From assembly GCA_937892315.1 (NCBI GenBank), contig CALAVF010000076.1, positions 1 to 24,166 on the forward strand: a stretch of DNA of 24,166 bases, in the 5' to 3' direction. Positions 16,558 through 24,166 of the stretch are shown here, piece by piece. The first letter of the stretch is position 1; every line of letters starts with the position of its first letter. The notes under the pieces were generated by a model. It was not told where the DNA came from. It made no database searches and saw only the letters and a list, made by a program, of their open reading frames with translations. Origin of the DNA: an uncultured Prevotellaceae bacterium. Its GTDB lineage: Bacteria > Bacteroidota > Bacteroidia > Bacteroidales > Bacteroidaceae. The translations under genes and the position numbers were made by a program.

Positions 16558-17158
16558 CATATTATGTCTGATGGGACTGGCTTTTATCGTGAGTTGTTCT
16601 GATGATGACAAGGATTATCCTTCGCTCGTCAGCGATTTTCTTGTTGCTTCGACCGATGCCAACGGGAAGATAACGACGGTGAGACTGGATAAGGGCACTA
16701 CTTATGACATCGCTGCTCAGGGCATTTCTACCAATGCACCTGACACCCTTTTGCGATGCATCGCCTCTTACACCCTCGATGGAGATAAGATGACGATGTA
16801 TAATATCAGCCATATCTTTTCTGAAAATCCAGTTCCTGCCCGTTCTTTGTTGATGGCAGAAGACGGAACGCAATTGATGGACACGTTGCCTCGTGACCCG
16901 ATGAAAGTGGTGAGCCTGTGGAAAGATGGCGGCTACATCAACATGCAGTTGGGAATGCTTACGACAGGTGTGGGTACTCATGCATACGCTTTTTGTGAAG
17001 ATAGTGTAGGGCATTACTCATTGGTGCATCTTCGTCCTCAGGAGGATGCTGAGTCTTATACCCAAAAAGTGTATATGTCGATGCCGATACCAGACAGTGT
17101 TGGCCAAGTGACCTTCTCTATTTACACCTACGATGGCATTTTCACCCGAACATTTTAG
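16538..17158 (+). CDS. NigD-like surface lipoprotein
   Basis: The product (206 aa from the ATG at 16538) is a lipoprotein: MKRLFSSILCLMGLAFIVSC has a basic start, a hydrophobic core and lipobox IVSC with the lipidated C20. It is followed by SDDDKD, which matches the Ser-plus-acidic surface-export signal described for Bacteroidetes lipoproteins, so it is probably exposed on the outer face. The rest looks like the NigD-like family (an N-terminal beta domain, then SLWKDGGYINMQLGM and a C-terminal beta sandwich). The family function is poorly understood. An in-frame ATG at 16517 would add seven residues before the signal peptide, so 16538 is preferred. The gene begins inside the acyltransferase gene. 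Confidence 0.75.
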   Translation: MKRLFSSILCLMGLAFIVSCSDDDKDYPSLVSDFLVASTDANGKITTVRLDKGTTYDIAAQGISTNAPDTLLRCIASYTLDGDKMTMYNISHIFSENPVPARSLLMAEDGTQLMDTLPRDPMKVVSLWKDGGYINMQLGMLTTGVGTHAYAFCEDSVGHYSLVHLRPQEDAESYTQKVYMSMPIPDSVGQVTFSIYTYDGIFTRTF

Positions 17159-17180
17159 CATCTAATAAACGTTACAGAAT

Positions 17181-17453
17181 ATGACAAGAGCAATTATTAC
17201 CGTTGTCGGCAAGGACACCGTGGGCATCATCGCCAGGGTGTGTACCTATCTGGCAGACAATCAGATTAACATTCTCGACATTTCACAAACCATCGTGCAG
17301 GAGTTTTTCAACATGATGATGATTGTTGACCTCACCAAATCAGTCAAGGCATTTGATGTGTTGAGCGACGAACTTACTAAGATTGGTGTGGACACTGGCG
17401 TTCAGGTGAAGTGTCAGTTGGAGGATATTTTTGACAAAATGCACAGAATCTAA
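17181..17453 (+). CDS. ACT-domain protein (UPF0237 family)
   Basis: This 90-residue protein is a single ACT domain (about residues 4-80), the small ligand-binding fold usually used for amino acid sensing. The opening [18 protein letters not shown] and [16 protein letters not shown] match the UPF0237 family. It is followed after 5 nt by the UPF0210 gene. The two are commonly neighbours in bacteria, which suggests a joint function, but neither ligand nor reaction is known. The start at 17181 follows 22 nt of spacer with no separate promoter. Confidence 0.9.
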   Translation: MTRAIITVVGKDTVGIIARVCTYLADNQINILDISQTIVQEFFNMMMIVDLTKSVKAFDVLSDELTKIGVDTGVQVKCQLEDIFDKMHRI

Positions 17454-17458
17454 AGGCT

Positions 17459-18868
17459 ATGATTAACTTGCAAGAAGTGATTGAGACGAACAAGATGATT
17501 GAACAGGAGAATCTTGATGTCCGAACCATCACGATGGGAATCAGTCTTCTCGATTGTGCCGACAATGATTTGACGGTCACATGCGATAAGATATACCATA
17601 AAATTACGACCTTGGCTCGCCGTTTGGTGAAGACGGGTGAAGATATCTCGAAGGAGTTTGGCATTCCCATTGTCAACAAGCGTATCAGTATCACCCCCAT
17701 CTCGTTGGTGGGCAGTGCCTGCTGTCGCATTCCTGGCGACTATGTACAGATAGCCAAGACCTTGGACAAGGCGGCAAAGGAAGTTGGCGTGAACTTCCTC
17801 GGCGGCTATTCGGCAGTCGTTTCAAAGGGCATGACGAAGAGTGACGAGTTGCTGATTCGTTCCATCCCGATGGCGATGGCCTGTACAGAACGCATCTGTT
17901 CCAGCATCAACGTGGGTTCCACCAAGACGGGCATCAACATGGATGCGGTTCGTCTGATGGGTGACATCATCAAGCAGACGGCAGAAGAGACCAAAGAGAT
18001 GGATTCTCTCGGCTGTGCCAAGTTGGTGGTGCTTTGCAACGCTCCCGACGATAACCCTTTCATGGCAGGTGCTTTCCACGGTGTGAGCGAGGCGGATGCC
18101 ATCATCAATGTGGGTGTGAGTGGTCCTGGAGTGGTGAAGTACGCACTGGAACAGATGGACTTGAGATTTCAAAAGGAAAATGGCAAATGTGAGGATGAGC
18201 ATGGGCTGGCTAATTTTGAGGTACTTTGCGAGACCATCAAGCGTACTGCTTTCAAGATTACCCGTGTGGGGCAATTGGTGGCACAGGAAGCAAGCAAACG
18301 GCTTGGCGTTCCTTTTGGCATTATCGACTTGAGTCTGGCACCAACCCCTGCCATTGGTGACTCTGTGGCTGATATCTTGAAGTGCATCGGTGTAGAACAT
18401 CCCGGGGCACCAGGTACGACCGCCGCCCTTGCTCTGCTCAACGACCAAGTGAAGAAGGGTGGGGTGATGGCGTCTTCCTACGTGGGCGGACTTTCGGGTG
18501 CCTTCATTCCGGTGTCCGAAGACCAAGGTATGATTGATGCTGTTGAGGCTGGTGCCTTGACCATCGAAAAACTCGAAGCCATGACTTGTGTCTGCTCCGT
18601 CGGACTTGACATGATTGCCATTCCTGGCGACACGCCTGCCACCACCATTGCAGGTATCATTGCCGACGAGAGTGCCATTGGCATGGTCAATCAGAAGACT
18701 ACCGCCGTCCGTATCATCCCGGTGGTGGGCAAGACCGTAGGTGATACCGTCGAGTTTGGAGGCCTCTTGGGTTATGCACCCATCATGCCTGTCAACACCT
18801 TCTCCAGTCAGCGTTTTGTTGACCGCGGCGGACGCATCCCTGCTCCCATTCATAGTTTTAAGAATTAA
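17459..18868 (+). CDS. UPF0210 / PFL-family protein (DUF711)
   Basis: The 469-residue product belongs to the UPF0210 (DUF711) family, whose fold resembles the pyruvate formate-lyase barrel but whose activity is unknown. Recognisable segments are [13 protein letters not shown] near the start, [57 protein letters not shown] and the C-terminal [12 protein letters not shown]. The length matches the family. I see no glycyl-radical motif of true PFL enzymes, so a formate-lyase activity should not be assumed. It is the last member of the run that starts at 12755, directly after the ACT-domain gene. Confidence 0.92.
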   Translation: MINLQEVIETNKMIEQENLDVRTITMGISLLDCADNDLTVTCDKIYHKITTLARRLVKTGEDISKEFGIPIVNKRISITPISLVGSACCRIPGDYVQIAKTLDKAAKEVGVNFLGGYSAVVSKGMTKSDELLIRSIPMAMACTERICSSINVGSTKTGINMDAVRLMGDIIKQTAEETKEMDSLGCAKLVVLCNAPDDNPFMAGAFHGVSEADAIINVGVSGPGVVKYALEQMDLRFQKENGKCEDEHGLANFEVLCETIKRTAFKITRVGQLVAQEASKRLGVPFGIIDLSLAPTPAIGDSVADILKCIGVEHPGAPGTTAALALLNDQVKKGGVMASSYVGGLSGAFIPVSEDQGMIDAVEAGALTIEKLEAMTCVCSVGLDMIAIPGDTPATTIAGIIADESAIGMVNQKTTAVRIIPVVGKTVGDTVEFGGLLGYAPIMPVNTFSSQRFVDRGGRIPAPIHSFKN

Positions 18869-18904
18869 TCCCTAATTCAACTCAAAAACTCAAAAACTTA
18901 CAAT

Positions 18905-21511
18905 ATGAAAGCAATCTTTTCTGCAATTGTACTCTCCCTTTTCTCGGTTGTGTCGCTCCATGCTCAGCGTAAGCAGAGCCTTGACATCGGCTGGAAATTT
19001 CATCGTGGCGATGTGGTGAACGCAGAAGCAACCGATTTTAACGATTCCAAGTGGGGTACGCTTACCGTGCCGCATGATTTCAGTATGGATGCCGCCTTTG
19101 TTCCCACCAATGGTCGTCAAGACACTCCTGGCTGGTCTGATGTTCAGGTCGGTCCCTTCTCTCGTCTCAGTGTTGGTGATAGAGACACCGGACAAACCGT
19201 GGGTGGCACAGGCTGGTATCGCAAGACCTTCCAACTTCCCATCATCGGCAATGCATCGGTGGAGACCTTCCTCTCGCAAACCAATGTCAACCTCCGTTTC
19301 GATGGCGTGTACAATCAGGCAGAAGTGTGGGTAAACGGTGTGAAGGCAGCAGTCAACGTCTATGGCTATATGCCTTTTGTTGTGAATCTCAATAAGATAC
19401 TTTCCAAAGCGGAGAATCGCAAAAAGAACGAACGTGAAGTGACCGTTGTTGTGAAAGCCGTCAATGAAGGGCTCAACTCCCGTTGGTATGCCGGTAGTGG
19501 CATCTTCCGTCATGTGTGGCTCGAACAGACCGACAAACTTCATCTGGACGAATGGGACACTTACGTGGATGGCTCGGAACTCATCAACAAAGGCAAAGAG
19601 GCGAACGTGAAGGTCTTTGCCAAAGTCTTCAACGACAATCCTCAGATGGCGGTGGGTCAGTTGTGTGTGGATATTCTTGATACCGCTCAGCAGGTTGTGG
19701 CTCACCAAGAAGTCGATTTTGAAGCACCTCAGACCGAAGAAGGTGTGCCTGTGGCAACCGAACTGACTGTCCGTGCTCCCCAACTATGGTCATTGGAAAA
19801 GCCTTATCGCTACACAGCCAAAGTGTATCTTTCCAAGTCTGGCGAGGAGAAGGATGCCCTCTACATTCCCTTTGGCATCCGTACCATCAGTTTCTCAGCC
19901 GAGGATGGCTTCAAACTCAACGGCAAGAGTCTGAAACTCTATGGTGGCTGCGTGCATCATGACAATGGACTGCTCGGTGCTGCCGGCATCGACCGTGCCG
20001 AAGTCCACAAGGTGGAACTGATGAAGGCACAGGGATATAACGCTGTGCGATGCAGTCACAACCTGCCCACCGAAGCCTTCCTCAATGCTTGCGACAGCCT
20101 CGGCATGTTGGTCATCGACGAGGTGTTCGACCAGTGGGAGGAGCCCAAACGAGACAATGACTATAGTCAATACTTCACACGCGACCACGAGAAAGACATG
20201 GCACTCATGGTGCGTCGTGACCGCAATCACCCTTCCATCATCATGTGGAGCATCGGCAACGAGATTGCCCAACGTGCCGACATCCCTCGTGGCAAGGAGA
20301 TTGCCTTGGAACTGAACCTTGTTGCCAACAACAACGATGGTACACGTCCCACCACCTTGGCGGTCAACTCTTTCTGGGACAGACCGCAGTTCAAGTGGGA
20401 GACCGACAGTTATCGTGCTTTCGAGAATGTTGAAGTGGGTGGCTACAACTATGAGTGGCGGCACTATCAGGCTGACCACGATTCCTTCCCCGACCGCATC
20501 ATCTACGGTTCCGAGTCTTTCCCTGGGGAAATGGCACAAAACTGGAATCTGATAGAAAAGCACGCCTATCTGCTCGGCGACTTTGTGTGGACAGCCATCG
20601 ACTATGTGGGCGAAGCAGGTTTGGGTCATACCTTCGAGCGTTCCGACAAGCGTTGGATTCAGTTCCTCTCATGGCCTTGGTTCAATGCTTGGTGTGGCGA
20701 CCTCGACCTTACAGGCGAGAAAAAACCTCAGAGTTACTACCGCGATGTACTCTGGCGTCGCAGTAAAATTGCGATGGCAGTACGTCCCTCTTTGCCAGAT
20801 GGCGAATACGAAAACGTAGAGGGTTGGGGATGGACAGCCGAAGAGAATCATTGGAATTGGGCTGCTCAGGCTTATGCAAAAGGGGAGTATTTACCCATCG
20901 AGTTGCGTCCGGAGAACTACCAGACCGCCAATGTCGTTGGCAACATCCGTCACAACGTCAATGCCCATCGTTCCGACTCGCTTCGTGTCAATGTCTATAG
21001 CCGCGAACCTCGTGTGCAACTTCTCATCAACGACTCCATCATGGGTGAGAAAGAGACCGACCCCGAAACTTATACGGCTACCTTTACGGTGGCTTACGAG
21101 CCAGGCTCTCTGAAAGCCCAGACCGTTCCTCAGGCACGCAAAGAGAAAGCCGAATCGGTCGAGTTCATCACGGCACTCAAGCCAGCCCGCATCACCTTGA
21201 AGGCTGACCGTACCACCATCTCTTCCTCTCACAACGACCTCTCATATATAAATATATGTGTAGAAGATGAAGAAGGCCACCTTTGCCCCACGGCAGAGAT
21301 TCCGCTCGACATCACCTTCACGGGTAACGCCAAAGTGATTGCCGGTACAGGGCATCCTTACGACATGCACTCTTTCCGTTCCCTCCATCCAACCACCTTC
21401 CGAGGCAAGGCACTTGCCATCATTCAGCCGCAGGATGAAAGCGGTCTCGTTACGCTCACCGTCCGTGCCAAAGGTCTGGAAGAGGCACAATATACGATAG
21501 AGATGAAATAG
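18905..21511 (+). CDS. Secreted glycoside hydrolase family 2 enzyme (beta-galactosidase-like)
   Basis: The 868-residue product has a signal peptide (1-20, SLHA then Q), a GH2 sugar-binding jelly roll (about 25-215), an immunoglobulin-like domain (about 220-330), a TIM barrel (about 335-620), a DUF4982-like domain (about 625-760) and a final Ig-like domain (about 775-868). The acid/base glutamate is E453 in MWSIGNEI and the nucleophile is E537 in IIYGSESFPG. The family is retaining; substrates range over beta-galactosides, glucuronides and mannosides, so the exact sugar is open, though a beta-galactosidase is the best guess. It lies 36 nt after the UPF0210 gene, across an A-rich spacer with repeated CTCAAAAA. 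No SusC/SusD pair is nearby. The segment 21243-21263 is unusually AT-rich, with ATA isoleucine codons. Confidence 0.92.
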   Translation: MKAIFSAIVLSLFSVVSLHAQRKQSLDIGWKFHRGDVVNAEATDFNDSKWGTLTVPHDFSMDAAFVPTNGRQDTPGWSDVQVGPFSRLSVGDRDTGQTVGGTGWYRKTFQLPIIGNASVETFLSQTNVNLRFDGVYNQAEVWVNGVKAAVNVYGYMPFVVNLNKILSKAENRKKNEREVTVVVKAVNEGLNSRWYAGSGIFRHVWLEQTDKLHLDEWDTYVDGSELINKGKEANVKVFAKVFNDNPQMAVGQLCVDILDTAQQVVAHQEVDFEAPQTEEGVPVATELTVRAPQLWSLEKPYRYTAKVYLSKSGEEKDALYIPFGIRTISFSAEDGFKLNGKSLKLYGGCVHHDNGLLGAAGIDRAEVHKVELMKAQGYNAVRCSHNLPTEAFLNACDSLGMLVIDEVFDQWEEPKRDNDYSQYFTRDHEKDMALMVRRDRNHPSIIMWSIGNEIAQRADIPRGKEIALELNLVANNNDGTRPTTLAVNSFWDRPQFKWETDSYRAFENVEVGGYNYEWRHYQADHDSFPDRIIYGSESFPGEMAQNWNLIEKHAYLLGDFVWTAIDYVGEAGLGHTFERSDKRWIQFLSWPWFNAWCGDLDLTGEKKPQSYYRDVLWRRSKIAMAVRPSLPDGEYENVEGWGWTAEENHWNWAAQAYAKGEYLPIELRPENYQTANVVGNIRHNVNAHRSDSLRVNVYSREPRVQLLINDSIMGEKETDPETYTATFTVAYEPGSLKAQTVPQARKEKAESVEFITALKPARITLKADRTTISSSHNDLSYINICVEDEEGHLCPTAEIPLDITFTGNAKVIAGTGHPYDMHSFRSLHPTTFRGKALAIIQPQDESGLVTLTVRAKGLEEAQYTIEMK

Positions 21512-21696
21512 AAAGTGAAAAAGTAAAAGTGATAAGTGAAAAGTGAAAAATGAAAAGTGAAAAATTTGCTACCGCACTCGCACGTCAACCGTTTGCGAAC
21601 TGATGCGGTAGCAAATTTTTCACTTTTCATTTTTCACTTTTCACTTATCATTTTTCACTTTTCACTTTTCATTTATCACTTTTCACTTTCCATTCT
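21512..21696. repeat. Field of degenerate GTGAAAA repeats between convergent genes
   Basis: The gap between the GH2 stop and the OmpA stop is almost entirely made of GTGAAAA-type units (left half, plus strand) and their complements TTTTCAC (right half), with variants such as GTGATAA and ATGAAAA. The two halves are mirror images around a central non-repeat loop at 21577-21603. A milder relative (TTCTTCATTCTTCACTC) lies at 22591-22618 next to the other end of ompA. Confidence 0.8.
21531..21649. terminator. 46-bp perfect inverted repeat, probable bidirectional terminator
   Basis: Bases 21531-21576 are the exact reverse complement of 21604-21649. The innermost part is a GC-containing stem (TTTGCTACCGCA with TGCGGTAGCAAA) flanked by A-runs on one side and T-runs on the other, as needed for intrinsic termination in both directions. 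The 27-nt loop contains a further short stem TCGCA/TGCGA (21578-21582 with 21594-21598). Position between convergent genes fits a shared terminator; the perfect identity over 46 bp is far more than termination needs. Confidence 0.75.
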
Positions 21697-22551
21697 TCAT
21701 TCTTCATCTGCCGGTGCTTGGTCAATCAAGTCGAGGAACTGGTCAAGTTTTGGCGTGATGATGATTTGTGTGCGGCGGTTCTTCGCACGCCCGGCCTCTG
21801 TGTCGTTGTCGGCAACAGGATTGTACTCGCCACGGCCACCTGCTGTGAGACGGCTTGGGTTGACACCATACTTGTTCTGCAGTTCCTGCACCACGCTCGA
21901 AGCACGCAAGGCAGAGAGGTCCCAGTTGTTGCGGATGTTTGTCTTCGAGATGGGCACATTGTCCGTGTTGCCCTCGATGAGCACCTCATAGTCGTTGTAG
22001 TCGGTGATGATTTTTGCAATCTTGCCCAGTGTTTCGGCAGCCTTTGTGCTGATTTCGTAGGAGCCCGACTTGTAGAGCATGTTGTCGTTCAGCGAGATAT
22101 ACACCACGCCCTTCAGCACCTGCACGTCCACGTCCTTCAGTTCCTCCTTCGAGAGCGACTTCGTCAGTTTGTTGCTCAGAGCCATGTTCAGCGAGTCGCT
22201 CTTGGTCTTGGCATCCACCAACTGCTTGATATACTTGTTGCTGGCATTGATTTCGTCCACCAGTTTCGAGATGTTGGCACCGCCCTGATTGATGCTTTCG
22301 CTCAGAGCCTTCTGCAACTCTTTGTTGGCTGTCTTTTGGTCAGTCAGTTCTGTCTGCGTGTCCTTCAGACGACTGTTCAGGTTGGTCACATTCGTCTGAG
22401 CCTCCTTCAGTTCCAGCGACTGTGCCGTGTACTTGTCTTGCAGTGCCTTGAAGTCATCCCTGCACTGCGTCAGTTCCTTGTTACCTGCACAACTCGTTCC
22501 GAGCAATGCGGCAGCCACCAGTGCGGTGGTCATCAGTTTTACCTTCTTCAT
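21697..22551 (-). CDS. OmpA-family lipoprotein
   Basis: The product (284 aa from the ATG at 22551) begins MKKVKLMTTALVAAALLGTSC, a lipoprotein signal with lipidated C21. It has no acidic surface-export signal after the cysteine (AGNK), so it probably faces the periplasm. Residues of about 25-125 are strongly helical and likely a coiled coil. The C-terminal ~130 residues are an OmpA peptidoglycan-binding domain, with IEGNTDNVPIS, NWDLSALRASSVV and RAKNRRTQIII. It is expected to tether the outer membrane to the wall. An in-frame ATG at 22596 would add 15 residues before the signal peptide and is less likely. The gene converges on the GH2 gene. Confidence 0.9.
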   Translation of the reverse strand: MKKVKLMTTALVAAALLGTSCAGNKELTQCRDDFKALQDKYTAQSLELKEAQTNVTNLNSRLKDTQTELTDQKTANKELQKALSESINQGGANISKLVDEINASNKYIKQLVDAKTKSDSLNMALSNKLTKSLSKEELKDVDVQVLKGVVYISLNDNMLYKSGSYEISTKAAETLGKIAKIITDYNDYEVLIEGNTDNVPISKTNIRNNWDLSALRASSVVQELQNKYGVNPSRLTAGGRGEYNPVADNDTEAGRAKNRRTQIIITPKLDQFLDLIDQAPADEE

Positions 22552-22618
22552 GTTTTTTCTGTTTTTTATTGCGGCAGCAATTTCTTTATTCTTCATTCTT
22601 CACTCTTCATTCTTCATT

Positions 22619-23695
22619 TTATTTGTCCAGCGATACCAGTTTATAATTGCTGGTACCCATGCCAATCTTCTCGCCCCATTCCACGATGTGGATGCCGTGC
22701 TGCTTCTCGATGCGAGCCTTTAGCGGGTCAGGGTTGTTCTTGTCGTCCTTCTTCACGTTGTAGATGAGGTCGTATGCCGCACGGTCGCAGGCAATCGGGT
22801 CAGTCGATGCCACGATGCCGATGTCCTGAATCTCAGGAGCGTGAGGATGAGCGTCGCAGTCGCAGTCGATGGAAAGGTTGTTCATGACATCGATGTAGAC
22901 TATGCCGTTTTTGGCCATGAAGTAGTCATGGACCCCCTGTGCTGCGGCAGCCATTGCCTCGATGAACGGGGTGTTCTTCTCCGGGGAGAGGAACCATCCG
23001 GCGGGAGCGTGCAGGTTCCCGGGGGTCTCGGCTTTTTCGTGCTTCCCGGCGGAATGGATGTTGACCTTGCCATTGGGGGAGGCGACGCCGATGGAGGCGT
23101 TCTTCAGCACGCCGCCAAATCCTCCCATCGCGTGACCCTTGAAATGCGCGAGGTTGATCATCCAGTCGTAGTCCTGCACGTGGGAGCCGACGATGTCGTA
23201 CTGGATCCACCGGGTGTCTTTCACGGGAATCCGGATTTCCCCGTCCTCGTCCAGGATGTCGACCGCGGCCACGGCATTGTACCCGCGCTGCTCGATCTCG
23301 GCGCGTTTGAGGATGCGGGCCTGCACCTCCTCCATCTCCACCTTCAGGTATATCACTTTGGTGATGTCGAGGTTGGTGAAGAAGGCCGGGTCGTCGAGCA
23401 TCTCGGCCTGCCTGATGGTGCGCGGCACGCCGTCGAAGATGAAGCCTTTGCTGTCGGCGTGCTTCTCGATATGGTTGCGCAACATGCCGAGGGTGATGTC
23501 GTCGGGACAGAGGTCGCCGCGGTTGATGATCTCCTGCGCCTTGAGCCCCAACGGGGTCTTGTGCGAGATCTCGTAACGGAACAGGTCGCCGGTGGAGACG
23601 TGCTCGAGGTTGAACGTTGAGGCCATCTGCTTGGCCTGGGTGCCCTTGCCGCTACCGGGGGCGCCGAACATGACGAGGGTGATTTGTCTTTTCAT
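22619..23695 (-). CDS. Hybrid frame: N-terminal adenylate kinase fused to C-terminal DUF362 domain
   Basis: The 358-residue frame joins two unrelated proteins. Residues 1 to about 137 are the first two thirds of adenylate kinase: P-loop GAPGSGKGTQ, STGDLFR, the AMP-site FDGVPRT and LKVEMEEVQARILKRAE. The kinase stops in front of the LID region, so the rest (about 50 residues) is missing. From about residue 138 (GYNAVAAVDILDEDGE) to the end it is a DUF362 protein, with HFKGHAMGGFGG, DCDCDAHP and DIGIVASTDPIA, lacking its usual N-terminal third. The join near 23285-23305 is in frame. Base composition also changes at about 22900-22950, inside the DUF362 part. Neither half should work as the usual enzyme. 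It may be an assembly chimera, a recombined pseudogene, or less likely a true fusion. Confidence 0.75.
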   Translation of the reverse strand: MKRQITLVMFGAPGSGKGTQAKQMASTFNLEHVSTGDLFRYEISHKTPLGLKAQEIINRGDLCPDDITLGMLRNHIEKHADSKGFIFDGVPRTIRQAEMLDDPAFFTNLDITKVIYLKVEMEEVQARILKRAEIEQRGYNAVAAVDILDEDGEIRIPVKDTRWIQYDIVGSHVQDYDWMINLAHFKGHAMGGFGGVLKNASIGVASPNGKVNIHSAGKHEKAETPGNLHAPAGWFLSPEKNTPFIEAMAAAAQGVHDYFMAKNGIVYIDVMNNLSIDCDCDAHPHAPEIQDIGIVASTDPIACDRAAYDLIYNVKKDDKNNPDPLKARIEKQHGIHIVEWGEKIGMGTSNYKLVSLDK

Positions 23696-23858
23696 ATTTT
23701 ACTCGTTGTTTTTGCTCTGATACCCTGCACTGCGGCTGTCGCCTTGTGTGGGGTTGGTTGCACTGCGTGCGTTCAGCCTCTCCGAGGCTGTTCAAGGAAG
23801 TTGTTTCAATATACTGGGGCTTTTCCGTCACAACTTCCCGCTTCCCGCTTCCCGCTTC
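23696..23858. repeat. Intergenic spacer with hairpin and tandem 7-bp repeat
   Basis: The spacer between the HdrB-like gene and the hybrid gene holds a perfect 7-bp hairpin CAGCCTC/GAGGCTG (23774-23790, loop TCC) and three tandem copies of CTTCCCG (23834-23854) plus a partial fourth unit, ending at the stop codon of the HdrB-like gene. No T-run follows the hairpin in the minus direction, so termination is doubtful. I see no Bacteroidetes promoter in this spacer. Confidence 0.5.
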
Positions 23859-24166
23859 TCACACTTTCAGCACTTCGGGTTTCTCCGGGGCGCGGAGCAG
23901 CCTGCCGGATGCGCCGCGATATTTGTCGTCGGGGTTGTAGGCGACGCCGATCTTGTCGAGGAGGCGCTCGCACTGCACCTGGTGCATCTGCAGCCCCAGC
24001 ACCCACGGGTCGTAGCCGAGCAGCAGGCCGGTGAGCTCCTCGTAAGTGAGCACCGGGATGCCGTAGCCTTCCTTGTCGTAGGTCTTGTGTTCCATTTCGG
24101 CGAGGGTATATTGCCATTTGTCGAGGAACATGCCGCAGCCGGGGCAGTTGGTGAGGATGAAGTCCG
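23859..24166 (-). CDS. HdrB-like cysteine-rich-domain protein, C-terminal part (runs off the window)
   Basis: The frame is open to the window edge, so the true start lies beyond 24166. It reads DFILTNCPGCGMFLDKWQYTLAEM, the CCG-type cysteine cluster (CPGCGMFLDKWQ) of heterodisulfide reductase subunit B-like proteins, which bind a non-cubane 4Fe-4S cluster in electron transfer complexes. The end, about 70 residues further on, has VLTYEELTGLLLGYDPW and HQVQCERLLDKIG. In Bacteroidales such proteins are normally next to HdrC- and HdrA-like partners, which would be off the right edge. Composition is of the high-G+C type. Confidence 0.8.
   Translation of the reverse strand, partial: DFILTNCPGCGMFLDKWQYTLAEMEHKTYDKEGYGIPVLTYEELTGLLLGYDPWVLGLQMHQVQCERLLDKIGVAYNPDDKYRGASGRLLRAPEKPEVLKV

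Larger units (their letters stand above)
22900..24166. other. High-G+C tail with composition unlike the rest of the window
   Basis: From about 22900-22950 to the end, coding sequence is markedly richer in G+C, with third positions nearly all G or C (for example runs such as GCCGCGGTCGACATCCTG read on the minus strand), while genes to the left are near 50%. The change falls inside one reading frame, not at a gene boundary. This indicates a different source genome, through recent transfer or misassembly. Confidence 0.75.

Noticed and set aside
17822..18853. 343-codon minus-strand frame opposite the UPF0210 gene
   Set aside because: The plus-strand product matches a known family over its full length; the opposite frame is low-information and His-rich.

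Overview
The window looks like a chromosomal segment of a gut or oral Bacteroidales, most probably a Prevotellaceae member. The basis is the perfect Bacteroidetes-type promoters (TTTG, then TAnnTTTG 19-20 nt downstream), Prevotella-like C-terminal tails on the large secreted proteins, a NigD-like surface lipoprotein with a Bacteroidetes surface-export signal, and the familiar rpmH / PASTA / rluA / ddl gene order. About the first 22.9 kb has one consistent composition (roughly 50% G+C by eye). The last ~1.25 kb is clearly richer in G+C and contains a gene made of two unrelated half-genes, so the right end may be an assembly chimera or a real recombination scar.

Left block (1-11462, all genes on the minus strand): a SNF2-family helicase, an 819-residue secreted protein with two carbohydrate-binding-like modules separated by a helical spacer, and a 1556-residue secreted PL11-type rhamnogalacturonan lyase with a long autotransporter-type beta-repeat tail and a C-terminal sorting-like domain. 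The last two appear to form a small pectin-directed operon. A 26-bp inverted repeat with one mismatch lies exactly at the two outer edges of this block (1-26 and 11437-11462), pointing inward, and suggests that the block is or was a discrete 11.4 kb unit.

Middle block (11504-18868): elongation factor P (minus strand) and ribosomal protein L34 (plus strand, 51 aa) diverge from a 312-bp region that holds both promoters and a structured rpmH leader. After a strong terminator comes a plus-strand run driven by a perfect promoter: PASTA membrane protein, RluA-type pseudouridine synthase, D-Ala-D-Ala ligase, a glycerolipid acyltransferase-like protein, a NigD-like lipoprotein, an ACT-domain protein and a UPF0210 protein. 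Several of these genes overlap, so the run probably behaves as a translationally coupled operon for envelope and translation functions.

Right block (18905-24166): a secreted glycoside hydrolase family 2 enzyme on the plus strand converges on an OmpA-family lipoprotein on the minus strand. Between them lies a 46-bp perfect inverted repeat inside a field of degenerate GTGAAAA repeats. Upstream of ompA is the hybrid adenylate kinase/DUF362 reading frame, followed by the C-terminal end of an HdrB-like cysteine-rich-domain protein that runs off the window. I saw no rRNA, tRNA, CRISPR array, transposase or integrase.
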